Assembly (NCBI GenBank): GCA_002898115.1
Contig: BDTL01000051.1
Location: 1 to 12,700 of the forward strand
Direction: 5' to 3'
From: a bacterium BMS3Bbin02
GTDB taxonomy: Bacteria; Actinomycetota; Acidimicrobiia; Spongiisociales; UBA5794
Length of the DNA: 12,700 nt
Shown: piece by piece, positions 6,757-12,700 of the stretch
Numbering within the stretch: the stretch's first letter is position 1
Layout of the letters: the number at the start of each line of letters is the position of its first letter
Translations under genes and position numbers: made by a program
Notes under the pieces: model-generated
Seen by the model: the letters and a program-made list of their open reading frames with translations, nothing else
What the model was told of the DNA's origin: nothing
The model's database searches: none

Positions 6757-7194
6757 TCACTCGCATTCGATCCCTTCGGTCTCAAGGAATGCTTGATAGG
6801 CGGCAATACCATTCGGCCCGGTGACGAGGTCCGCCCGATCTGCATCCCAGTCCGCTGGCATGATCTTCATGTACCAGCCTTCCCCGTACGGGTCGGTGTT
6901 GATGATGCCGGGGTTCGTTACCAGCAGCGGATTCGTCTCAAGGATCTCTCCTGAGACCGGCGCCGTCACCGGGCCGACCCACTTTCCGCTCTCAATGGTT
7001 CCGAGCGAGCGTGCCTTCTTGGCTGGCCTTCCTACCTTCTTCGGTAGCGCCGAAATGATCGCATGAGCCAGACTTTGGGCGACGTCGGTAACACCGACAA
7101 CGACGGAACCATCCTCCTGGGGGGCAACCCATACATGCTTCTCGGGCCAGTAATACAAGTCTTCCGGTAGGTTGCAGCCGCGTACCTCACTCAT
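6757..7194 (-). CDS. lbpA: GcvH-like lipoate-binding protein, first copy (LbpA-like)
   Basis: A 145-residue lipoyl-domain protein. It begins MSEVRGCNLPEDLYYWPEKH, with C7 in the same place as in the second copy. The lipoyl lysine is K71 in GTIESGKWVGPVTAPVSGEI. The closing motif is DPYGEGWYMKI at 101-111. The ATG at 7194 is preferred to the upstream frame opening because it is preceded by AGGAGACG at good spacing and overlaps the previous stop by only 8 nt. The sequence matches what I recall of LbpA (annotated in many genomes as GcvH): a short N-terminal cysteine segment, the KHVWV strand and ESGKWVGP. It should be lipoylated by the ligase encoded two genes downstream and act as a sulfur-carrying or redox arm in the cytoplasm. 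It is clearly diverged from its neighbour, so the two are not a recent duplication. Confidence 0.88.
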   Translation of the reverse strand: MSEVRGCNLPEDLYYWPEKHVWVAPQEDGSVVVGVTDVAQSLAHAIISALPKKVGRPAKKARSLGTIESGKWVGPVTAPVSGEILETNPLLVTNPGIINTDPYGEGWYMKIMPADWDADRADLVTGPNGIAAYQAFLETEGIECE

Positions 7195-7468
7195 TCTTCG
7201 TCTCCTGATCGTGATGGTCTTGCCAGTGGTAGAGGAACATGTCGAAGGCGACAAGCCTGATCGCTCGGTAGTGCTCCTCGAGGAACGTTGGGTCGGTATT
7301 TCGGGGTTTCACTTCCGTTCGATGTGACTCGTCGCACTCGGGACATTGCAGCTCCATGAATCGGCGTCCCCACGATGTCTCGGTCACGACCTTGTCCGGG
7401 TGGTCGTCGGTGAGATGGCCATGCATCTCGGGTCGTGGTCCCGACTCGTCGCAGTACGGACATCTCAT
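7187..7468 (-). CDS. Small Cys/His-rich (zinc-finger-like) protein of unknown function
   Basis: A 93-residue protein, starting at ATG 7468, that overlaps the upstream gene by an ATGA junction. Its N-terminus is CPYC (C3, C6) followed by H16, H18 and H23, a plausible C2H2-type metal site. A second knuckle-like pair, CPEC (C42, C45), has H49 close by. The C-terminal quarter is rich in aromatic residues and histidines (FLYHWQDHHDQ at about 78-88). No catalytic domain is recognisable. Position and tight overlap on both sides show that it is co-expressed with the lipoate carriers. It could be a DNA- or protein-binding regulator, a metal-binding assembly factor, or a small redox component. I do not recognise the family. 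Confidence 0.75.
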   Translation of the reverse strand: MRCPYCDESGPRPEMHGHLTDDHPDKVVTETSWGRRFMELQCPECDESHRTEVKPRNTDPTFLEEHYRAIRLVAFDMFLYHWQDHHDQETKNE

Positions 7469-7956
7469 GTCGCCTCTCCGACGTCGCTCGCCGCAACACC
7501 TACTGCCTTGTTGACGAGGTCAACAACCGCGGCTCCGGCTCCCGTGATGGCGACCTGATCTGCCTCAGGAACCTTCGTAGCGAGGCCCGCCGAGACCAGG
7601 TCGGCCACGCGCTCTTGGAGTGTAAGCCGGCCGAGACCTGACCTTTCGGCAAGATCCCCGGTCCTCAAGTGCCCTTCCCGGGCCAGGGCCTGGAGGAGCG
7701 GGAAGTAACTCCCGTTGAGCGCCATCTGGAGGGTTCTAAGAACAGACTCACGAACTGCGTCGGTCCGAGTGGCACGATCCGACATGAAGGAGGTCCGCCA
7801 CACACCTGTACCGGACTCAAGTCGATCCTCCCGGTCCAGAACGGCTATCTGATACCGAAGTACACCGGCAACATCAAGACCGATAGCCCGTGCAATGAAC
7901 GCTTCCTCAGGCGGTGGGTCGACACGCTCAGGAAGGGGAAGGATCGACTCACCCAA
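7465..7956 (-). CDS. Putative winged-helix protein, possible local regulator
   Basis: A 163-residue soluble protein. It probably starts at TTG 7956, 8 nt inside the end of the EMO gene, with AAGGAG 10 nt upstream. Residues of about 84-143 resemble a winged helix-turn-helix: a helix ending in LLQALAREG, then LRTGDLAERSGLGRLTLQER as the HTH, then a wing-like AGLATKVPEADQVAIT. The N-terminal 80 residues are helical and charged with no motif I can name. Known sHdr loci often carry an ArsR-type repressor (sHdrR), but this protein does not show the cysteine pair expected of a sulfur-responsive ArsR sensor; it has no cysteine at all. It could be an accessory or scaffold protein using a winged-helix fold. 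The DNA-binding role is inference. Confidence 0.6.
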   Translation of the reverse strand: MGESILPLPERVDPPPEEAFIARAIGLDVAGVLRYQIAVLDREDRLESGTGVWRTSFMSDRATRTDAVRESVLRTLQMALNGSYFPLLQALAREGHLRTGDLAERSGLGRLTLQERVADLVSAGLATKVPEADQVAITGAGAAVVDLVNKAVGVAASDVGEAT

Positions 7957-10039
7957 CCAGAACCAACTCCTTCGCCCGTTCTACCAACTGCGCGATATCG
8001 ATTACCTCAATCCGCCCCTCGTTGCCGGTTGTCTTGACAGCATCCGAGTACATGATCATATCCTTCGGGCACGAGACGACGAAAAACCTCACATCCTCGC
8101 CGAGTGCCACTGCTTCCCTGATTCTATTCTCGGACGGACGCTCGTCGAGACCCGAGTCATCCATCCATATGCGTCCACCACCGGCGCCACAGCACAGACT
8201 GTTCTCACGGCACCGGCCCATCTCGACAACCTCAAGCCCGGTTGCTCGTATGAGACGCCGGGGCGCCTCATACTCATCCTGGTACCGACCGAGATAACAC
8301 GGGTCGTGATACGTCGCCTTACCGGTCAACGATCCAAGTGAGATCTTGCCTACTGAGATGAGCTCATCGAGCAGGGCCGTGTAGTGCAGCACGTCATCGT
8401 CGGTCGGATACTCACCTCGGAGGGTGTTGAGAGAATGGGGGTCGGTGGTGAACATCCGTTGGTATGAAGCCGACTCGAAGGCCTCGACGTTCGAGTCACG
8501 CAACATCTCGAAAAGCCCCTCTTCACCTGCGCGACGAACGTCGTTTCCGGCGTTGCGTTCACCGTCATAGAGAATTCCAAAATCGACATCGGCAGCTCTG
8601 AGGAGTCGCGCGACCGTCTGGGAGACCTCGGCCGCCCGCGGGTCAAACGCTGCGTGATCACCTACGAACCACAGATACTCCGCAGCTTCCTTGCGGACAT
8701 CTTTGACCTTGAAGTCCAGACCCTTGGTCCAGCGGGCCCGCTGCTTCGCAGACTTCCCGAAGCTGTTACCGCCTCGGGCCAACGACTGGAACGCGCTCTG
8801 AAGCCCGGATTCGACCTCCCCAACGTCGACAAGCCTGCGGCGGAGTTGGACAATTGTTGGAATGTGCTCGATGCCGACCGGGCACACCTCCATACACGCC
8901 ATGCAGGTCGTACATGCCCACAGCGTGTCACGTGCAATGACCGTACCGGCAATCTCTGTTGCGTCCGCGTTGCGGGGCTCAACACCAAGTCCGAACCACA
9001 TTCGCAACCCCGACCGGGCGTCCGCATGTTCACGCAGGTCGAGGATGAGATCTCGTGGCGAGAGCGGTGAGCCCGATGCTCGAGCCGGACACACCTCGTG
9101 GCATCGACCGCATTTCGTGCAGGCGTCAAGGTCGAGGAGGTCCTTCCACGTGAAGTCGTCTATGGATTGGTAACCAGGTGAGGTCGGATCCTCGACACCG
9201 GCGAGCACCGCAGCTGACCGGGGCTCGGTAAACGCAAGGTTGGCCGCGTCATTGATGACGTGCATACCCTTCGAATAGGGCAGATACGCAACAAAAGCGA
9301 GCGCCGCAAGCCCGTGAATCCACCATGTGAACGTCCGTGCCAGGTCGTTCGCCGTCTGCCCGAGTGGACCCGTAGCCAACGCAATAGCCCAGCCGGCGAT
9401 CGAGACAACTTCAAAGTCCGGGAAATCGGTCGCAGCAATTCGAAACCCCTCGAGCAGAAACCCTGAAATTCCAAGGAACAGCAGGATCCCGAGAAATGCC
9501 CGGTCGTCGAGCTGGTAACCACGGCGGTCCGCTTCAATGTCGTCGACCCGGGTGTAGTCGAGGCGATCGGGTGCGCTGCGCCGGATACGGGCGAGGACCA
9601 CAAGCCCTACGACGAATCCGATTCCGAATACATCGAGAATGAGAGCGTATGCGCTGTAGAACCATCCATTCCAGAATTGCCATTCCGGCTTGTTGAGGAA
9701 GATCCCGATGATGTCCACGTCGATCGCGATGATGGTCGTCCCGATAAGGAGAACAACAAACCCCCACAGCACAAAGAAGTGGGCAACGCCTACGGCTCGG
9801 TTGCGCTTGGTTATGGTGCGGTTCGAACTGATGTCACCGAGCGCCCGAATGAATCGACCGAAGTCAAGTCGCGCCAGGGGTCTTCCCCGGCGGTACTTGC
9901 GAATTCTGCGGTAGAACCCCCGGGCAAACACCGCAATGGAAAGCGTCGCGAGCGCGTAGAACAGAACCTTTGTGGTGGTCCCGAAGTTAAGAAAGATCTC
10001 CCGACCCGGCGTGTCAACAGTTAGAAACACGCTGAGCAT
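7949..10039 (-). CDS. emo: ETF:(mena)quinone oxidoreductase, HdrD-like membrane iron-sulfur protein (EMO type)
   Basis: A 696-residue fusion. Its N-terminal membrane part (about six helices, 22-260) resembles the NarI-type cytochrome b domain, with possible haem ligands H87, H242 and H260. A ferredoxin domain follows with two [4Fe-4S] motifs: C307/310/313/317 and C376/379/382/386. The C-terminal half is HdrD/HdrB-like. Proteins of this build take electrons from EtfAB and reduce menaquinone. It starts at ATG 10039 in a TGATG junction with etfA, a strong sign of stoichiometric translation with its partner; TTG at 10042 is a weaker choice. Oddity: in the HdrB-like region the first CCG motif is lost (ERNAGND and DPHS replace the expected cysteines), and the second keeps C581, C616, C617 and C657 but has CPKD where CPxC is usual. 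The role in the quinone link is confident; the metal content of the C-terminal part is open. Confidence 0.85.
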   Translation of the reverse strand: MLSVFLTVDTPGREIFLNFGTTTKVLFYALATLSIAVFARGFYRRIRKYRRGRPLARLDFGRFIRALGDISSNRTITKRNRAVGVAHFFVLWGFVVLLIGTTIIAIDVDIIGIFLNKPEWQFWNGWFYSAYALILDVFGIGFVVGLVVLARIRRSAPDRLDYTRVDDIEADRRGYQLDDRAFLGILLFLGISGFLLEGFRIAATDFPDFEVVSIAGWAIALATGPLGQTANDLARTFTWWIHGLAALAFVAYLPYSKGMHVINDAANLAFTEPRSAAVLAGVEDPTSPGYQSIDDFTWKDLLDLDACTKCGRCHEVCPARASGSPLSPRDLILDLREHADARSGLRMWFGLGVEPRNADATEIAGTVIARDTLWACTTCMACMEVCPVGIEHIPTIVQLRRRLVDVGEVESGLQSAFQSLARGGNSFGKSAKQRARWTKGLDFKVKDVRKEAAEYLWFVGDHAAFDPRAAEVSQTVARLLRAADVDFGILYDGERNAGNDVRRAGEEGLFEMLRDSNVEAFESASYQRMFTTDPHSLNTLRGEYPTDDDVLHYTALLDELISVGKISLGSLTGKATYHDPCYLGRYQDEYEAPRRLIRATGLEVVEMGRCRENSLCCGAGGGRIWMDDSGLDERPSENRIREAVALGEDVRFFVVSCPKDMIMYSDAVKTTGNEGRIEVIDIAQLVERAKELVLVG

Positions 10040-10998
10040 CAACCGTCCAGACGGTCAGTGAGCTCAGGAATGAAATCAAAGATGTCCCCTACCCACCCGT
10101 AGTGCGCGACCCCGAAGATCGGAGCTTGCGGATCCGAGTTGACGGCAATGATGGTCGCAGAATCCCGCATGCCTTCAAGGTGTTCCGGCGCCCCGGAGAT
10201 TCCCAACGCGAGATATACCTTCGGTTTCACCGTAAGACCCGACTTCCCAACCTGACGGGTCTTCGGGAGCCACCCCTGGTCGATGATTGGACGTGACGCC
10301 GCAAGCGGAGCACCGAGCGCATCGGCGAGTTCTTGAGCCTCCTCGATATTGTCCTCAGACTCGATGCCGCGGCCGATTGCGACGAGTACCTCCCCGGCGG
10401 TGATATCGACGTCACCACCCTCAGGTTCGTGAATCTCGACGAACGACACCGCGAGGTCCGGGATCGTCACATCGACGGTCTCCGCCGCACCCGCACCCCC
10501 CGAACGTCCATCGTCGGCCGATGCGGATCCGGCGAGCATTGCGAAGACAGCACGGTCACCGTCGACGGTGACATCGGCTTCGACCTTCCCGGAGTACAAC
10601 TGACACGTCGCCGACAAACCCGAGGAAGCATCAACACTCAGACAGTAGGACACCAGCGGTAGACCGTTGGCCACGGCCACCTGATTGCCGATCTCCATGC
10701 CGATGGACGTATAGGGGACGAGGACGAGTGCCGGTTCACGAGCGGCAACCAGCTCGGAGAAAGCGGCTGCGTGGCCCTGGGGGTTGAAGGCTCCAAGCGC
10801 GTCGGTTTCAGCCACCAGAACACGATCGGCTCCACCAAGGGATGCGGTCAGTGCAGAGACACCGGCACCGATCGCAGCGGCATCGACACCTCCCCCGGTT
10901 TGGGCCGCGAGCGCACGAGCCGTGGCGAGAAGTTCATAGGTTGCGTCGGTGACCTCGCCGTTGAGATGTTCGACGTAGACAAGAATATCGTTTGACAT
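10039..10998 (-). CDS. etfA: Electron transfer flavoprotein, alpha subunit
   Basis: A 319-residue EtfA. The FAD-binding C-terminal domain is typical: IGRGI at 208-212, ASRPIIDQGW at 234-243, LALGISGAPEH at 263-273, AVNSDPQAPIF at 285-295 and a closing DIFDFIPEL. A small glycine/alanine-rich linker (about 158-173) joins it to the N-terminal alpha/beta domain. With EtfB it should form a soluble flavoprotein that collects electrons from a cytoplasmic oxidoreductase and hands them to the membrane protein encoded immediately downstream. The ATG at 10998 follows AGGAGACG; that ribosome site contains the etfB stop codon, so etfB and etfA are translationally coupled. No acyl-CoA dehydrogenase is in view, which fits use outside beta-oxidation. 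Function beyond electron transfer depends on the unseen partner. Confidence 0.93.
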   Translation of the reverse strand: MSNDILVYVEHLNGEVTDATYELLATARALAAQTGGGVDAAAIGAGVSALTASLGGADRVLVAETDALGAFNPQGHAAAFSELVAAREPALVLVPYTSIGMEIGNQVAVANGLPLVSYCLSVDASSGLSATCQLYSGKVEADVTVDGDRAVFAMLAGSASADDGRSGGAGAAETVDVTIPDLAVSFVEIHEPEGGDVDITAGEVLVAIGRGIESEDNIEEAQELADALGAPLAASRPIIDQGWLPKTRQVGKSGLTVKPKVYLALGISGAPEHLEGMRDSATIIAVNSDPQAPIFGVAHYGWVGDIFDFIPELTDRLDG

Positions 10999-11006
10999 GG
11001 CGTCTC

Positions 11007-11765
11007 CTATCTCACACCTGCGGCTTGCAGGATCTCCAGCACGCGACCCGCGGCTGCCTCCTCGTCACCTTCGATCATTTCTGCGCCTTCCCCGGCCTCG
11101 GGTAGCCGCATTGCGGTGATCGTGACGCCGGACGAATTCTCGGGTTGCTCGATGTCGACTTCCTCGAGCGCACCCGACTCCTGGGCCTGACGGATGCGGG
11201 CAACAGCGACGTAACGCGGTGCCTCGCGTGCCGTCTGGATTCCGAGGACTGCTGGTGTCGCGACGTCGTAGTCGGCGGTGATTCCGGCCCAGTACTCCTT
11301 CGTCACCCGCAGCGAACCCTCACCGGGGGAAGTGCCAACAACAACCGAGACGTGCGGAAGGTCGAGGCTGGCTGCCACCAACATCGCTACCTGGCCGTCG
11401 ATTTCGTCCGATGCCTGAACTCCCGACAGGATGAGGTCGTACCCACCGTCACGGATAGCCGACACAAAGGTCGCCGCCTGGGCGTGAGCGTCAACCGCAT
11501 CGAGATCGTCACCAAGCTTCTTGGCCGAGTCGGCACCCTTGGCGATGGCGGTATGTAGCATCTGTTCCACCTCGTCCGCGGACCCGAGCGCAAACGCCGT
11601 CAGCGTGCCACCGGTCTCTTCCTTGAGGAGCAACCCCTCTTCAAGAGCATGGTCATCGAACTCGTTAAGGACATACCCGAGAAAGTCCCGATCAAGGTCA
11701 GCTCCGTCGATCTCGAGTTCTTCAACCGGGTCCGGTACGGCCCGCATCAACACAGCAATCTTCAT
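11007..11765 (-). CDS. etfB: Electron transfer flavoprotein, beta subunit
   Basis: A 252-residue EtfB beginning MKIAVLMRAVPDPVEELEID. The family's nucleotide-binding features are present: NEFDDHALEE at 34-43, the GADSAKKL segment at 77-84, and SGVQASDEIDGQVA at 114-127, equivalent to the usual D-x(2)-GQV loop that binds AMP or a second FAD. The ATG at 11765 is chosen over an earlier in-frame start at 11849 because it has AGGAGACGG directly upstream and the longer version would overlap the upstream HdrD-like gene and add a non-family N-terminus. It pairs with EtfA encoded 8 nt downstream. Whether this Etf bifurcates electrons cannot be judged reliably by eye. Confidence 0.93.
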   Translation of the reverse strand: MKIAVLMRAVPDPVEELEIDGADLDRDFLGYVLNEFDDHALEEGLLLKEETGGTLTAFALGSADEVEQMLHTAIAKGADSAKKLGDDLDAVDAHAQAATFVSAIRDGGYDLILSGVQASDEIDGQVAMLVAASLDLPHVSVVVGTSPGEGSLRVTKEYWAGITADYDVATPAVLGIQTAREAPRYVAVARIRQAQESGALEEVDIEQPENSSGVTITAMRLPEAGEGAEMIEGDEEAAAGRVLEILQAAGVR

Positions 11766-11781
11766 TCCGTCTCCTGTTTCT

Positions 11782-12700
11782 TCACGCTGTTGACAATCCC
11801 ATTGCCTCCGCCAATAACTCCGAAATGTCGCGCACGACAAGCGCTCCATCGTTGTTGGTGGACTTCACCGCGTCCTCGAACCGCGACACCTCATATGGAC
11901 AGACGACGCACAACGTGTCGGCACCGGTTTCGACCGCTTCAAGGACACGTTTCTCGGACAATCGCATCGTCTGATGCTCGGCAGCGAGACCGTCAAGCCA
12001 CATTCCCCCGCCGCCACCACCGCAGCAGTAGCCGTTTTGCTTGTTTCGCCACATTTCGACAAAGTTCGCACCCGGCAATGCCGCGATGAGATCTCGTGGT
12101 GCGTCATATTCGCCGTTGTGGCGGCCGAGGTAACACGGGTCATGGAAGGTGACTGTGCTGAGCACATCCTCAGACAGGTTGAGATCGCCAATCCGGTCAG
12201 CCAGGAACCGGGCGTAGTGCTCGACGTTGTAGTTTCCACCACGTTCGGGATACTCGTGAACAAACGCGTTGTACGCGTGTGGATCGGTTGTCAGCAGTAC
12301 ATCGAATTCGTAGCTGTTGAGAGCCTCGATGTTCTGGTCAGCCAGCATCTCGAAGAGGCCCTGCTCACCGGCTCGCAACATCGAGTCGCCGTCGTGGCGT
12401 TCTTCGGCGCCAAGGATCGCGAAATCGATGCCCAGCTTGGTGAGGACTCTTGCAAGGCTTCTCGACGCCTCCATACCCCTCGGATGGTACGACGGATAAT
12501 CGCTCACCCACCACAGCACATCGACCTTGCGCCCAACTTCTGAGATGAGAGGAACGTCCACTTCAAGACCCTTGGTCCAGGCGATCCTTCTCTTCGGGTT
12601 CTTCCCGAGAGGGTTTCCGTAGCTGGCGGTCTTCTCAAACACATCCTGAAGTTCCGCAGTCACCGCGCCTGCCAGGACCGCCTCTTGTCGAGCCGCAGGC
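11782..12700 (-). CDS. HdrD-like iron-sulfur protein, N-terminal part beyond the right edge (possible sHdrB3)
   Basis: The last 305 residues are visible, and the frame stays open to base 12700. An internal GTG at 12663 is not the real start. The visible part is a CCG-domain region closely resembling the EMO protein's C-terminal half: WTKGLEVDV, a DPHAYNAFVHEYP segment, TFHDPCYLGRHNGEYDAPR, YCCGGGGGGMW and CVVCPYEV. The expected N-terminal part, with two [4Fe-4S] motifs and perhaps membrane helices, would be off the edge. As in EMO, the first CCG motif has no cysteines (EERHDGDS and DPHA), and the terminal CPxC reads CPYE, though an extra cysteine (CVVC) lies just before. It ends 16 nt before etfB. 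As the gene preceding etfAB it fits sHdrB3 of type II sHdr clusters; a second EMO-like quinone reductase is the alternative. Confidence 0.8.
   Translation of the reverse strand, partial: PAARQEAVLAGAVTAELQDVFEKTASYGNPLGKNPKRRIAWTKGLEVDVPLISEVGRKVDVLWWVSDYPSYHPRGMEASRSLARVLTKLGIDFAILGAEERHDGDSMLRAGEQGLFEMLADQNIEALNSYEFDVLLTTDPHAYNAFVHEYPERGGNYNVEHYARFLADRIGDLNLSEDVLSTVTFHDPCYLGRHNGEYDAPRDLIAALPGANFVEMWRNKQNGYCCGGGGGGMWLDGLAAEHQTMRLSEKRVLEAVETGADTLCVVCPYEVSRFEDAVKSTNNDGALVVRDISELLAEAMGLSTA

Noticed and set aside
6303..7194. Glycine cleavage system H protein
   Set aside because: No gcvT, gcvP or lpd lies nearby. There are two divergent copies, both with ESxKWVGP and the N-terminal RGC motif, and the surroundings are redox and iron-sulfur genes.
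7949..11765. A fatty-acid beta-oxidation electron branch (EtfAB plus EMO)
   Set aside because: EtfAB-EMO also serves acyl-CoA dehydrogenases, but no acyl-CoA enzyme is present, while lipoate carriers, a ligase and a sulfur-type molybdoenzyme are. Kept only as a fallback.

Overview
The window looks like a high-GC chromosome fragment from an actinobacterium. I lean towards an Acidimicrobiia-type lineage. The reasons are GC-rich codon use, frequent GTG/TTG starts, strong AGGAG-type ribosome sites, and a secreted protein built of SLH-like repeats with the GCNPPxND...CPD signature I associate with that group. This placement is inference; no rRNA or tRNA gene is present.

Every gene reads on the minus strand, so transcription runs from right to left. 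From the right edge down to 799 there is one tightly packed operon with overlaps or gaps of at most about 33 nt. In transcription order it contains: a heterodisulfide-reductase-D-like protein cut by the right edge (11782..12700); etfB (11007..11765); etfA (10039..10998); a membrane iron-sulfur protein of the ETF:(mena)quinone oxidoreductase (EMO) type (7949..10039); a small winged-helix-like protein (7465..7956); a 93-residue Cys/His-rich protein (7187..7468); two different GcvH-like lipoate-binding proteins (6757..7194 and 6303..6752); a lipoate-protein ligase with a fused C-terminal accessory domain (5216..6283); a four-cluster ferredoxin subunit fused to an NrfD/PsrC-type membrane anchor (3578..5182, apparently starting at CTG); and a cytoplasmic molybdopterin oxidoreductase (799..3570). 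A perfect 26-bp hairpin at 732..785 follows. After it, a separate gene for an exported SLH-repeat protein (656 to below 1) runs off the left edge.

Together, the gene set reads as a lipoate-dependent sulfur-oxidation locus. GcvH-like LbpA proteins plus a dedicated lipoate ligase are hallmarks of sHdr-type sulfur oxidation, and etfAB plus emo are, as I recall, the partner genes of the 'type II' version. The cut HdrD-like protein could be its sHdrB3 subunit, and the remaining sHdr genes (C1, B1, A, H) would then lie just beyond 12700. In this model sulfane sulfur carried on lipoate is oxidised, with electrons going through EtfAB and EMO to menaquinone. The sulfite produced would be oxidised by the Soe-like molybdoenzyme, whose electrons reach the same quinone pool through the fused FeS/membrane subunit. 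This is inference from gene content; the substrate cannot be read from sequence.

Unusual points are the fused anchor subunit, the CTG start, two divergent lipoate carriers side by side, loss of cluster-binding cysteines in both HdrD-like proteins, and two unrecognised small proteins inside the operon.
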